Origin: Hirudo medicinalis
Taxonomy: Eukaryota; Annelida; Clitellata; Hirudinida; Hirudinidae
Reading direction: 5' to 3'
Length of the DNA stretch: 64,000 nt
Assembly: GCA_011800805.1 (NCBI GenBank)
Contig: MPNW01000041.1
Span: forward strand, 211,639 to 275,638
Under the pieces are notes generated by a model. It was not told where the DNA came from. It did not search any database and saw only the letters and a list, made by a program, of their open reading frames with translations. Made by a program: the position numbers and the translations under genes. Below, piece after piece: positions 12,207-24,410 of the stretch. Numbering within the stretch: position 1 is the first letter of the stretch; each line of letters starts with the position of its first letter.

Positions 12207-13788
12207 ATGGTGTTCTTCAGTTGTGGTGCTTGTGGGGAGTCCATGAAAAAGAATCAAGTTGAGAAACACTATACCACCAAATGTAGGAATTGCGAATTTC
12301 TTTCGTGTGTAGATTGTGGAAAAGAATTTTGGTGGGTTTTCAAACTTAATATGTAAGGCAGTGGACTTGCAAGTTATTTAAATTGGTTTATAACAGGGGT
12401 AATGATTATGCATCCCACAACAAATGCATAAGTGAAGAAGAGAAAACACATGGAGCTTTATACAAAAAAGATCCAAATGCTAATAAGGGAGAACGTAAAC
12501 AAGAAATGTGGACTCAGGTACGATAACATCTAAAGTAATAATGAAGCCCGTTCATAAACAATCATTTATAATTTATCTTTTCTAAAATTGATTAACCTTA
12601 TTATAGATATTATACTCTGACTGCTGCATTTTTCAAATGTGGTGAAACCAACAATATTCGTTGCAGCAAGTCCATGCGGCAATCTCTAAGGTTAAGGGCA
12701 ACCCTTCTCTTGCCAGACTTTTAGAGAGACTAAAGGAATATCCAAACATTCCTAGGAAGAAGGCCAAGTTTGAGGTTTACAAACTGTTTTTGAATATTAA
12801 ATATTAGAATAGTTTAAAGGGCTGCAATGACCATTAATGTCCTAAAACATGTAAAATTCTATTTTGATTTTTTTTAGAACTTTGTGAAGAATAGTTTGAG
12901 GGTTCATGATGGCCAACTGTTGAGCCAAGCATGGGATGCTATATCAGTTGAGCTAGAGGTTGAAATCAAATTGCTTTACATTTACAATTAAAATTTTAAA
13001 CATCTTATGAGCATATTGGTTATAAAGGCCATCTATGAACAAACATGTAATGCAAATCAGCTAACCAAAGAGCATTTTATTCCATTAAAGGCTGCCAATG
13101 GTGCCAAAGCTGTAGAATTCCAAGAACCAGCTGAAAAAAAGGCATCTGAAGAGAACATTCATAGCGAGCTTAATGGGAAGTTAAGTAAGAAGAGGAAGGC
13201 TGATGATGAGGAATTCCAACCCGAGAAGAAGAAGAATGGCTTATGTAATAACTCCATAATAACTCCCAATTTCATAATTTGTTAGTGTCAAATAATCTAT
13301 TCTTTATTATTTTGTTCTTTATCCGATGTTAGTGGGGCGGCAGTTATTATGGTTTAACATAAGTGGCAATAAGCTAATACTCCAAGTTATTTACCAAACT
13401 CATATTTAGTGAATTTTCTTGATGCCTTTAAATGTTTATGTTTAAATTTTTAATATCAGGCAACAATGACGAAGCTGATGAAAAAACTCCATTCAAGTGG
13501 AAGTCAGTTATTATTGAGGTGCTAAATGAGACACCTGAACATAAAATGACAATCAAAAAGTTGAGAAAAAAGGTGAGTTTGAGGATTTTTAATGGACAGC
13601 TACATCCAAAAGTTATTAGCTAAAAATTCCTATTGAATAACAAATTTTTAAAATATTTGTAGGTAATTGCCAAATTAAAATCAAGCACAAACCTTACTGC
13701 AGAGGAAATGAAAGAGAAGTTTAACAAAAAGCTAGCCAAGAACTCTCACGTGAAGATTGTGGACGACATTGTTTCCATGTGCTATTAA
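12207..13788 (+). CDS. LYAR: LYAR (cell growth-regulating nucleolar protein)
   Basis: Nucleolar zinc-finger protein involved in pre-rRNA processing and growth control. Exons: 12207-12331, 12397-12517, 12667-12774, 12878-12958, about 13091-13244, 13460-13572, 13663-13788 (TAA); 275 aa. The N-terminus MVFFSCGACGESMKKNQVEK is nearly the family consensus and gives the first C2HC finger, followed by CRNCEFLSCVDCGKEFWGNDY and a second Cys/His cluster (SHNKCISEEE). PRKKAKF and NSLRVHDGQLLSQAW follow the family core. The middle is a charged Lys/Glu-rich region (KLSKKRKADDEEF), and the C-terminus (FKWKSVIIEVL, MTIKKLRKKV, EEMKEKFNKKL) matches the LYAR C-terminal domain. The start of exon 5 is the weakest boundary (acceptor ATTCCATTAAAG). 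A GTAATAAAG polyadenylation context follows at about 13823. Confidence 0.96.
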
Positions 13789-13982
13789 GCCTTTTTTTTG
13801 GTGATGTAGTTTAGCCCAACATGTAATAAAGTAAATGTTCTGTTGGAATTGAAGTGATCTTCTTTGTGATATGCTTAATGCAGTCCAGATGGGAATTACT
13901 GTTTCACAGAAATTCTGCTTTCTCCTTGGAGAGTATGAGGTTTAATATATGACCGGCATTTTCCTATAAACTACACATTACA

Positions 13983-16420
13983 GTGATGAGAATATTTATC
14001 TATTCTCATTATTATGTGGTTATTATATTATGTGGAAGGGTTGACAATGAATGGAAGCGGGCAGAAGGTGTATACATAACCAAGGAGAAAGATTCCAGGA
14101 GCTTGACTCAGTTTAGACCAATCTCGTTGCTCAATGTGGAAGGAAAAGTGTTCTTCATGATCATGGCATCAAGGCTCACCCACTACATGATGTCCAACCG
14201 ATACATTGACACCACAATCCAGAAAGGAGGAGTGCCGGGGTGTATTGAGCACACCACCATGACCTGGGAATCAATTCAGCAAGCAAGGAGGAACCGCTTA
14301 AGTTTGTACGTCGTGTGGGTCGACCTCGTGAACACACATGGGTCAGTGCCACATCAACTCCCTTGGAAAACATTGGAGAACCACCATGCACCAATACCCA
14401 TGATCAAGATCCTACAAGAATATTTCAGAGGGTTTGAGATGAGGTTCTCCACGATGGCTTATACAACAAAGTGGATTCTGCAATCTCCCCGTGTCTCTTT
14501 GTGTTGGCGTTGCAGGTCCTTCTAAATGTAGCAGGATCTCACAACTACAGGGTGCATATCGGCCGGAAGTTCCACACATCTTCAATCAAGGCGTTCATGG
14601 ACGACACCACATTGGTAATGAACCGAAAGCAGACAGTTCAGAGAAGCCTTGACAAAATGAACGATCTGCTCGAGTGGTGTAGAATGTCTTTCAAGCCTGC
14701 AAAGTCCAGAAGCCTAGCACTAACTTGGGGGAAAATTCACAGTGATGTTTTCTTCCGGGTGACGGGTCAGCGAATCCCGACTGTGCAGGAAGAGCCAGCG
14801 AAAAGTCTAGGGAGAGTGTTTGACGAAACCCTCAAGGACAGAAATCAGGAAACCGCTACAGGAGAGTTTGGACGCGATTGGTGGAGTGTTCCTTCCTGGA
14901 AGATTTAAAGTATGGCTGGTTCAGTTTGTGCTCATCGTAAGGCTAATGTGGCCATTAACAATGTATGAGATTGGCCTGCCTACAGTGGCAGCAATGGAGA
15001 GGTGCATCAACAGACTTAACAGGAAATGGCTGGGATTGCCTCCGGGGCTTTCTTCAGTCGCCCTCTACAGCAGGAGCGCAAAACTGAAAATGCCGTTCAG
15101 GTCCGTTGCTGAAGAGTTCTGAATTAGCAAGATCAGTACGTAGTTAATGATCAACAACTCCACAGACAGTACAACATGAGGATCCAAGCCGCTGCTCAGA
15201 TCTGGGAGCAATTCAATGCCCAAGAAGAAATAGAAAAGTCAAGAGAAGTTCTGACCTTCGAGGAGATATGAGGCCCCATCCAAGTTGGTCGGCATGGAAT
15301 CGGCTGGAGTCACTCCATCAGGTGGACACAGGCCAATGCCGCCCAAAGATCGGCATTAATCACCCAAGAGAGGAAAAGGGATATATAAAATGCCAGGATC
15401 ACAAAAGCAGTGCAGCAAGGCCAACAAGGACAGTGGACAATGTGGGATGAGGCCCTGCAGAGACCAATCTCATGGAGCATGCCACCACTCTGGCTGTCTT
15501 TTGTGATAAGATCCCTGTATGATAAACAACCCTCTCGTGACAACCTGCGAAAATGGGGAACGGTAGAAGATTCCAGGTGTGCACTTTGTGGAGAGGTCCA
15601 GATGCTTCGGCATGTTTTATCAAGTTGTAAGTATGCCCTAGCGCAAGGTCGATATACATGGCAGCACAACCAAGTATTGCAAATATTGGTTGAAGCAATG
15701 GAGTCAGCCTGTTCAAAGGCAAACGCTCGCGAGTCCGTCCTACAGAGGAGGATGTATTTTCTGCAAGAAGGTGCATCTCAGTATGTCAGGGGTAAATGCA
15801 AAACTCCAAGGAGAGATCTCCTGGAGAATGCAAATGATTGGATGACAGCAGCCGACATTGGAGGGATGAAGCACTATCCCCAGGTGATTCAGGAGAGTGG
15901 ACAAAGGCCAGATGCAATAATGGCATCTAAGAAAACAGACACCATCATCGTAGCTGAGCTGACAGTTCCTTGGGAAGACAGAATGCTCAAAGAAAACAGG
16001 TATTCTGAACTCACGATGGACCTCATTGACAGGGTATAGAGTGCACTTCTTTGCCATCGAAGTTGGAGCACGGGAATTGGTGGGTAGGTCCAGTTACACC
16101 TTCCTTAGAGAGATTGTCCTACCAGGTGGAGAGAGGAACGAAGTTATGGAACGAATGTCGAAGGCTGCCAAAACGGCTTCCCATTGGTTGTGGACAAAAC
16201 GAGACAGCCAATAGCATGTCTCCATTAAGCAGCCAATGGTAGGAAGCGAGGTCCTCCTGTCAGGTCGGCGAGAGGTTTCCTCTCAAGTCGGCACATGNGG
16301 TTGTGGACAAAACGAGACAGCCAATAGCATGTCTCCATTAAGCAGCCAATGGTAGGAAGCGAGGTCCTCCTGTCAGGTCGGCGAGAGGTTTCCTCTCAAG
16401 TCGGCACATGCTAGGCCTAC
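13983..16420 (+). mobile_element. Decayed non-LTR retrotransposon with reverse transcriptase and restriction-like endonuclease
   Basis: GC-richer than its surroundings and truncated at the 5' end. The first clear RT sequence is near 14038. Several frames must be read in turn. RT motifs are QFRPISLLNVEGK (about 14108-14150), the catalytic box as FMDD (AFMDDTTLVM, about 14590-14622) in place of the usual YxDD, and later EWCRMSFKPAKS. Downstream (about 15590-15625) is a CCHC knuckle of the form Cx2Cx7Hx4C (CALCGEVQMLRHVLSSC) followed by ALAQGRYTWQH. A PD-(D/E)xK-like nuclease core follows (RPDAIMASKKTD... VAELTVPWEDR, about 15900-15990). An RT followed by CCHC and a restriction-like nuclease is the order found in the R2/R4/NeSL/Utopia group. 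Frameshifts and stops between blocks show it is dead. It sits between LYAR and Chibby. Confidence 0.88.
16186..16410. repeat. Perfect 112-base direct repeat separated by one N
   Basis: 16186-16297 and 16299-16410 are identical, with a single N at 16298, the same pattern as at 7686-7940. It falls at the 3' end of the retrotransposon and is best explained as unmerged contig ends. Confidence 0.93.
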
Positions 16421-17212
16421 ATAAATGGCGAAACAAGAGGCCAACTTTCAGTGCATCAAGGAGCGACGAAGAAGGAGGAATGAAGAAGAATTGTTGAGAG
16501 GAAGTGGAGGAAACAAATACAAGCAGGCTGATCACCGTGTGCGGCCCAACCCCAGAAAGCTAAAGGAGATCAGGGCCGAAACGCTTGAAGATGGGGTCAC
16601 TCCTCTGAGGAATCTCTGCTGGAGCTCCGCATTACCAGAGTTTCACATTTTTTATCTAGTTGTGAGATATACGTAACTGCAGCTATGGGGCAGAGAGGGG
16701 GGTCCAAACAGAGCAGATGCTTAAGGACGGGGGTTAGCAGAATGTGGATGTCCACAAAACAATAAATGTAGTAAAAATATCATAAAATAAAACTACTTTT
16801 TAACAATTCGACCCATAAGTTGCGATTGAGAACTTATAAATTTTAAACCTAGGTGTCATGAGGCCCCACTCTCAGCTTGTGTTGTCTTGTCGTGAATTTG
16901 TGATATTATATCCCTGCATGGGCATGGAGAGTCATCGTACCGGCCTGTAAATTATGGAGATAGATGTGAGCTTTATGTTGCCGGTGGACATCCTCCACAA
17001 GGTATCAGGGGTGAGGAGGTAACTTAATGTGGACAGGAGGGAGGGGGACATTTGGATGGCCCCTATTTCATAAAGTCACAAAATAACTTAAAAAAGGAGC
17101 TAGTTTACCCTGCTGAGAATTAAAATTGTCATTTCATGAGAAAAAAACAAGTGGCTTAAGTTTTGAAACACTTTGTTGAGGTAAATTCGAAATAAATAAT
17201 ATAGACTGGCAT
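16421..17212. other. Retroelement 3' flank and Chibby 3' flank
   Basis: About 16421-16740 keeps the higher GC and purine-rich look of the retroelement and is probably its 3' UTR or another fragment. An 83-codon ORF from about 16425 is rich in Arg and Glu but not recognisable. From about 16740 the sequence returns to the AT-rich host background. The last part is the 3' UTR side of Chibby (minus strand). Confidence 0.45.
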
Positions 17213-17708
17213 TCAAGTTGCTCTTTTTTTAGTCATCTTTTTAAATTCCTCAATTAAGTAGGACTGCATTTGATTCTCAGACATTTTCTTGGCCAACTGC
17301 AAGTTAAATTTAATGAGATTAACTTATGTAATTTCTCTAGATAACACTAAAATATCAGGACCATGTCTAGAAGGATCTCAATTTTTAAATGTAGCAAATT
17401 TTTCTCTTCACTAATCTGTTTTATTTCCTTTCTCAGTTTTCTAATCTCCTTGCCAGAATCATTATTCTCTTCTGAAAATATTAATTTTTAAAGACATACA
17501 GATCTATGGTTAAAGCACACTTACCGACTATCCAATCGCCGCTTTCAAAACTCAACAAATTATCTCCAAGTTTTACTTTTATATCCTTTATGTCAGGTCC
17601 AAATTCTGCTTTATGTTCCTCTGCAGTAAGGTTCAAATTTGAAAGAGAAGCTGCCTTTCTTGCCGGCCCTCTTTTTGGATTAAATTTATTATTGAGGAAA
17701 CTAAACAT
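17213..17708 (-). CDS. CBY1: Chibby (CBY1) homologue
   Basis: Small coiled-coil protein of the basal body and ciliary base. It also binds beta-catenin and antagonises Wnt signalling. Three exons on the minus strand: 17525-17708, 17362-17471, 17213-17296 (TGA); 125 aa, against 126 in human. The N-terminus MFSFLNNKFNPKRGPARK is followed by ASLSNLNL, matching the human FGNTFSPKKTPPRKSASLSNL region, which includes the AKT/14-3-3 site context RKxxS. FESGDWIV matches the human FENGQWIA block. Exon 2 (LRKEIKQISEEKNLL..KIEILLDM) starts the C-terminal coiled coil, and exon 3 ends it with Lys/Arg-rich residues (KKMTKKRAT), like the human basic tail used for nuclear import. Exon 2 ends at a weak donor (ATG|GTCCTG). 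Confidence 0.94.
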
Positions 17709-18400
17709 TATCGATAAATATCCAAGCTTGAATAAGTTGGGCGGCCGCAACTTGATTTGTAACTATTGACAACAAGATACTTCGAAATCGTTAGCTAGTG
17801 CATTTATTTTTGTAATAAAAACTCGACATGATATAGTATACCTTAACATTTTAAAAAAGTGTTTTTGCGTTTTATTTTGTCACTTTCATATCTTTAAATA
17901 TATTAATTTTATAGTTAAAGAGTACACTTTTCTCATGGAGTATGTATATCACGGACGAAATTTCAGCCCCATCTTAGAAATATTCCCATAATTAGCTGAT
18001 GAATTTTTTTAAGTTAGAAAAGTCAAATGGGGCAAAAGCAAGTCGGGATTGTGAATGTCGGGGCTTTGCCCGTCACTTCTCCAGGTACCCCTGGTGTCAT
18101 GTAAGATAGTTGCACGAATTACTTGTACGTTACATTCCTAACTTATTACAAATAAAAAGTCAACTATTTGTCAGCCTAAATGCAAATTTAACAACGTCTA
18201 TCCGCGTGTTTTTGTTAAGCTCTGACTTGGATGAATCCTTGAATAATTTAATATTTAATTTGGCGACGAATATTTATTTATGATAAAGAAACCATCTATA
18301 AGTTATCAGGCAATTCAAGCAATCCTTTCGCAAGCTTAATTAAGAACAGTTAAAGCTTCCCCCAGTGAGTTCAAAATCAAGTCTCCATCTCAAGGTTGTT
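17709..18400. other. Upstream flank of Chibby
   Basis: No coding sequence seen. It contains the Chibby promoter side and a somewhat GC-richer patch at about 18010-18105 (containing GAATGTCGGGGCTTTGCCC) of unknown nature, possibly an old repeat. Confidence 0.4.
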
Positions 18401-18767
18401 AATATCGCTGTATTGGTAATGTGGCGATACTATCGCCGGGCCGATACTTTGAGTATCGATATTGGTAGTCGCTGACAGCGGGTCAAATTATGGAAAAGCA
18501 ATCGAGCACTTTTCATTTTACGAAACTGAACATTCACTCAATAATTTAGTTAAAGGCGAATCAAATAAAGTGTTTGTAAAGGAATATGTGAAAGCAATAA
18601 GTTCTGTAGCATGCGGTCTGGATACTTTGCAAGGGGGGAAAAGTCAACAGGTTTGGGATATTTACTCCCAATGTTGGCAGTTGAATGTAAACCAGCTGAA
18701 TGCTCTGTTGGAAATCGCCATAAATCCATTACCGTTGATTAATGGATTAATGACGAAGATTTTATGA
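18401..18767 (+). mobile_element. hAT-like transposase fragment
   Basis: An open frame of 101 codons (18462-18767) contains EYVKAISSVACGLDTLQGGK and a later NPLPLINGLM. These resemble the ALDxLQGE..GYLLPT and LPLINAL segments seen in the C-terminal part of hAT-family transposases. It is preceded by a palindrome-rich stretch built on CGATACT and GTATCGATAT (about 18417-18470), typical of transposon ends. The fragment is far too short to be active and the LLPT core is lost. I infer the family from a short motif only. Confidence 0.45.
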
Positions 18768-19289
18768 CATATACAATACTTTTGTAGAGTATAGTTAACA
18801 ACGCTGCTTCATCCCTATTTGCAGATTCACATAATAATTCCTAAGCATTCCATTCGAAACAATGTTGCCATTCACAGCTTTCACCAAAGGTCATTGGAGG
18901 CTAGTGTTATTCCACAAAATGTAGTTTTTAAGTAACTGAAACCTTGATTGGACCTTAATCACGGCATTAGTAATGCTTGGTTACAACTGATCATGTAAAA
19001 CTAACAAAAGTGCATGTACATCAACGAACATATTTAACACCTAGAATCAAAGTCTAATGAGTAAAATCATTTAATCTGGGAAACAGGCTTCTAATCTTTA
19101 TCACTCAAGTTTTCCTGGATAATGGCCCTCAGAAGCAATATAGTTTAGCCACTAATTTAGTTTTGTAACATTACTAGCACTTTGATGTCATTTGGTTCAA
19201 ATAAATTTCTGTGTTGTTTATCCTCAATAAAACAATATTTCTGATTAGGAGGACAGCATGAAACAAAGGCAACAAATGTTTTCAAATTA
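18768..19289. other. Flank between the hAT scrap and NEDD1
   Basis: AT-rich. The part next to 19289 is presumably the NEDD1 3' UTR. I see no gene or repeat with clear ends. Confidence 0.45.
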
Positions 19290-22200
19290 TTAAAAATGTT
19301 TTTTAAGCAAGGCATTTTCTTCTTGCAGCCGCTTGATCTCATTCAAAAGCTGTGGTTCATGCATGGAAGACTGAAGTAGTTGCTGAATAACCAACTGTTA
19401 AAAATCAATTTTCACATTTTTTTGGTTGATTGGGAAACAAACTATAACACTAGTTACATAATCACTCAATAATAGGTATATTGATGTAGTGCCTTAAGCA
19501 TAAGCATCAGTGATGCTTGGACCATTTATATAGCACTGCCTCTAAGATGGTGCAAGCTGGGTTGCGACATGTAACAACTTTTGCCATCGATCATAGAAAC
19601 ACAAGCCTTTCAAGCTAACTTGCACTCAGCCATAATGTAGCAATGAGCATTGAGGAGAAAATATGGTAATAAATGTATGAGTAAAAACACAAATTAAAAC
19701 CTGCTGGTCATGAAATTTCTTAATCATCTCAACATGTAGATTCAGGAAACCCTTGTGAAGCTGCTCAAAACAGTCTTCCACCTCCTCTCGTACAACTTTC
19801 CTAAGCAACTCAATTGGCAGAGAATCAAGGGACCTTGTGGCACCAGCAGCCCCAACAAGATTGTCATCCTCCTTGTTGGTCAAATTTTCCAGTGACATTT
19901 TGGTGCATGGCTTGATGGATTTAGTCTTCATATCTTCACTGAATAGTTCTTCAGGTGGAATTAACAGACTGGGCACATCTCTCAGTGGTGTATCTTATTT
20001 AAAAACAACTGATGCAAATGACATATAATAAAAAGATTTGCACAAAGTTGCATCAGGACATTAATGTGGAACATAGAAAATAGTATCATTGATTAGAGAC
20101 CAACCGAATTTTGGCTTCAATTTCAGTTGCCATGTGATCAGTTTTGGCATAGTTTGTTTCGACCGAAACAGAAAAATTAACTCTTGGTTTATTTTCGGTT
20201 CAGCCAAAAGCCTAAATCACTTTCAAAAGTAATTCAAAAATTAATTCATGTTTTGCTGCTTCTTTGTTTCTCGTAGTTTATGCCATAATGCAGAGAAACA
20301 TTTGTTTCTGAACTACAACATTTGTTTGTTTGAATTCAATTACTAACCTGATTATTTCTGAAATATGGATTACTTGCTAATTAATAAAGTATTGTTGATA
20401 ATGTTGAATTTTTTTCATAGTTTTTAAAACTTGTGCTGGGTTAAATATTTTTTGGTTTTGGCCGAAAGTCTCACTGAATTTTCGGTTTTGGCTGAAAATC
20501 ATTTTTAGCTTTTGGCTGAAACCAAAAAATCACATTTGGCTGGTCTCCATCAATGATAACAAGTTGGGTAAATGATTTTTGTAAACAAATTGCTTTTTGG
20601 CAAGAATAAATATCAGTTGAGGAAATTGTTGAAAATGTATTTCTAACCCTCAGTTGCAAGGTCTGAACTTGGGGTATTTCCAAATATCTGGAACAGAATT
20701 TATACAATATGTTTATTTTACTAAACCATAAGAGTCCCACACAACAAATAAATTAAAATAAAAAGAAAACAATCTTTCAATTCAACAATATAATTTTTTG
20801 GTGAATTATTAGGTTCACATACAAAAGATTAGAACAATCATTTTTGAAATAACTTAGATGCACATGTAAATATTTTTGCAAAATTGTTCAGACCTGAGTG
20901 AAACTGCTCTCAATCTTACAAGGAGTATTAAAATCCACTTTAGGCTGTCTTACTGCAGAACTGGTTGCCAATGGTGAGAAAATTGTTGCTGAAACAAAAA
21001 ATTTGCTTTGAGTTATTTAAAGCCTTTTTCCTTTTTACAATGTAAAGGCAACAACATTATAAATAATATAATATAAATCATCATGTCATCTAATTCTATT
21101 CTCTTTGGATTTAGTGCAAAAACTAATATATAACCTACAAGTGACTCCACATGTTGAAGATTCTGAGATGATACTATCCATCATCAGCCCATCTATGCTG
21201 TGCTTCGAATCCCCTTTTGATGATTCAATACCTGATTTGTTTTTTCAATTATCCTCATTAATCATATGAAAATGTTTTATTAAATGTTTTGACCACTACA
21301 TTAATAATATAAGTAATTATAACAAGCTCAAAGAACATGTTTTAACATCTACAAATATTTTCATCATTCCCATCAAACATGTTCAAACATTGTAATGCAG
21401 CTGCATAATCACGACAGTGATAGAGTTCGACTAGATTTTTTTTTGGTTTTTAATTGTCACCCAATATTACACACATCATCACGACTTCATGTATCAACTT
21501 CTGTATTTTTCATCAAATACTGACATTAGTCGTGCAATTACCTTCGCTTTTGAAGGGTGAAAAAATATCATCATTTGAGGCAATTGGAGCAGAAATATCT
21601 TTAAGACCACATGGTGGGTGGGTTTCTAAAAATTAAGGAAAACATATTCATACAAGCATGTTAAACCCCTTTAAACATAAGTGAGGCATGGTTTATGAAA
21701 ATATTAGATTTAATCCAGTGGTCATAAAGTTACAGTATTTATTATTAATAATTCCTAACATATAAAAATAACCTTCTGCCTTAGGCAATGATGTTTCTTT
21801 GATGGTTGGAACCTTTGACTTAGGCTTATTCTAAAAGAACAAAAAAGTGGAAATTAATAACACAATATATAAAAGATAAAGCCATTGAATAAACAACAAA
21901 TTCATTTAATAATTTAGAATAAAAATAATTACATGAACAAATAATGTCTTCAATACATGCAACGACATGCAAATGAACATGGAGACTAAGTAATAATTAG
22001 TTATATTTTATAGCAGTATGCATTTGAACCTGAGCATATGAATGACTGAAAATGACAAATCTCAGTACATTAACAATGTTTTTCTCCAAACACATTTATT
22101 CATTTATTTCATGTGCTCATAAAAATAGTATAGGATAGACAACACAAATAAATCAACCTCAGTGATTTCGTTTTGGAATCTCAGACAGAACACTGAGGAA

Positions 22201-23597
22201 TCGTGGGCATGCTGGGTGACGACGGGGTGCAAAGTTTTGCGGAGGTCATAGAAAATGAGCTGCCCTCCGGTCGTGCCAACAACAACTGTATATCCATTGG
22301 GATGAATGTCAATTGACATCAGTTTGTCATCACAAGATGTGGACTTAATCATTCTGAAAACAAAGCAATAAATCTTTAGTAAAATGATTCAAGACACAAG
22401 TTAAGCTTATTTGATAAAACTGGGATACAAAGAAAATAAAAAGAGATAAATAGCAACAATAACCTTTTGCTCAAAGTGTCATAGAAAAAGATTTTTTTGT
22501 CGAGTCCAACACTCATCATGAGCTTTCTGTTAAAAGGTGAAAAGGCCAAACAACTAATTGGGGCAGAGTGAACATTTGGGAAAGAATTGTAAAGTTCCTT
22601 GTGTATCACATCAAACATGTAGACAGATCCATCATCGGATGAGGCTGCAAGAATGTTTGGCTGAAAACGATTGAACCTCAGACAGGAGACTCTCTGAAAA
22701 ATATTTACGAGATTATAATAACGAACAATCTGCTAAATCTGATTAAAAAATTACCGATTTATTTGGTGAAGGAATAGAGTGAAATGCACCCATCATCTTT
22801 CTATATATTATAACATTCCCATTATCGAACCCTGCTGCAAATGTAGAATCAGCATAGCTATGCTGCAAGGCAGTGACACACACATTCACACCCTGTTAAA
22901 ATAATATTGGCTTTAGAACTTAATCATAACTTATTACTGCAAAACTAAAATGAAATTAAATTTAAGAAGTATTGCAACTTTGGCTAAATAAAACATTCAG
23001 GTAAACCTTTATCAAAATTAGAAAAATGCCACAACACACCTCATATGTATTTTTAACATGTCTGTTTTTTAAATCCCATGTATGTATTAGACCATTTCTT
23101 CCACCAGCCAATAAATTATTTGAATGATCAAATGAGACACACGTCTTCCCCATCTTCAAAAAGCATAAATTCATTAAGAACATATAACTAATTACAAACA
23201 TTCTACACTTCACTGGTTGAAAACTTTTATCATTTAGCGTAGTAAATGTTGCGAGTACTTACACATTCTTTACTGGTGATTATTATCTCTTCATTACTAA
23301 AAGGGAGTTGCTTAATTACAATTCGTTCACTGGAAGAAGAGCAACCTGCCAAATACTAATAATTAAGCAAATAAAAATAATTGTATCCAATAAAGAATGA
23401 ATTAAATAAACTTATGAAAATGTTAATGATGCTCAATAAAAATTGCAATCCTAGATTACCTGATTATCAGCTGACCAACAAAGTGATTGGGTTCCACTTC
23501 CATAGAAAATCGATCGATCAATCAATGTCAAGCGCGAACCATCGGTTTGCCAAAGTTTAACATCATTTCCACCAGTAACAAGAAATAAGTCCTCCAT
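19290..23597 (-). CDS. NEDD1: NEDD1 (gamma-tubulin ring complex targeting WD40 protein)
   Basis: Centrosome and spindle protein that recruits the gamma-tubulin ring complex. Twelve minus-strand exons: 23460-23597, 23263-23355, 23040-23153, 22755-22892, 22464-22693, 22158-22353, 21773-21830, 21542-21625, 21139-21231, 20920-20988, 19701-19993, 19290-19394 (TAA). They join in phase to 536 aa (human 660). Exons 1-6 encode the WD40 propeller (ND.KLW, LIHTWDLK, GSVYMFDV, GLDKKIFFYDT, GGQLIFYDLR). Exons 7-10 are a low-conservation linker with DIFSPF, comparable to human DMFSPI. Exons 11-12 hold the gamma-tubulin-binding helix (LNLHVEMIKKFHDQ, human VNLQVEMIKQFH) and the C-terminal coil ending LQEENALLKKHF. 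Exon 10 was ended at the GTAAGA donor at 20919 because only that keeps phase with exon 11. Intron 10 holds an inverted-repeat element. Confidence 0.96.
20085..20562. mobile_element. MITE-like element with terminal inverted repeats in NEDD1 intron 10
   Basis: About 470 bases. The left end reads TATCATTGATTAGAGACC then AACCGAAT. The right end on the opposite strand reads TATCATTGATGGAGACC then AGCCAAAT. Inside are inverted copies of a TTTTCGGTTTTGGC-type motif near each end. There is no coding capacity. Superfamily and target-site duplication could not be settled. Confidence 0.65.
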
Positions 23598-24410
23598 TTT
23601 TATTAACGCAATTGGTTAGAGTTGACTTGCTAACGGATAATGCAAGAAAGATTGTTAGTTAGAAAGTTTAATTATTAGTAAAAATAACTAATTGTAATTT
23701 TAATCCCAAAATGAATGTGTAAAATAAATGTAAAATGATTTAACAACTTTACGAGCATCTTTGACACTAACAAATATGCCGCTAAATATTTGCTTACATA
23801 AACAAAACTAAAGGAGAATTTCGATTAAATTTTATATTACCGTGTATTAGTTTTATCATTTACTTTTTTATACCATAATATTATTGTTTTATCATTTACA
23901 TTATATTTATTTGCACATTACTAACTGACATTGGATGGGAGGGAAGAAGACGCTGGCTGTAATAAAATATTAATAGTTTTAGATATGTATTTTTATCTAC
24001 TATTTTTACCAAGGAAAAAATAATTTAGTGCCATCTTTTTATTCCAATTCAAAAATTTGTTGGAATACCAGGGATGCGGACCCAACAATATGGAAGAGAA
24101 ATATTAAATTAAGTGGTTATTTAGTTGTAAATGATAGCATAAAATTTAAATTTTACTACTGTAACCGTCATTTTTAGAACCCGACCTTTCCAGCTGCCCT
24201 TCAGTTTTCGGCAACTTCGTTCGCATAATTTTTTTTATGTGGACTCCAATTATGCAATAACAATTTAGTTAAATTTTTATGAAGACCGAGAGTGCTCGTA
24301 TTTGACATTGTATGCCGTCTACTGCTGTAAACAAGTTACCTACGTTCTGTAATAAGGCTTTGAAACTGCCGGACTCAAGTGTGTTTGAGCTTTTCTAATC
24401 CAGCAAAAGG
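23598..24410. promoter_or_regulatory. Head-to-head intergenic region, NEDD1 / MIC60
   Basis: 813 bases separate the start codons of two divergently transcribed genes, so both promoters must lie here or share elements. I cannot point to a specific core promoter motif in this AT-rich sequence. The call rests on gene orientation only. Confidence 0.5.

Noticed and set aside
14176..14394. Minus-strand ORF of 72 codons
   Set aside because: It lies antisense to the reverse transcriptase region. The forward strand explains the sequence.
15310..16071. Several minus-strand ORFs of 60-125 codons
   Set aside because: Antisense shadows of the GC-richer retrotransposon. No family resemblance.
16425..16676. 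83-codon ORF (MAKQEANFQCIKERRRRRNE...)
   Set aside because: Lies in the retroelement 3' flank just after the artefactual repeat. The composition is purine-driven and no domain is recognised.
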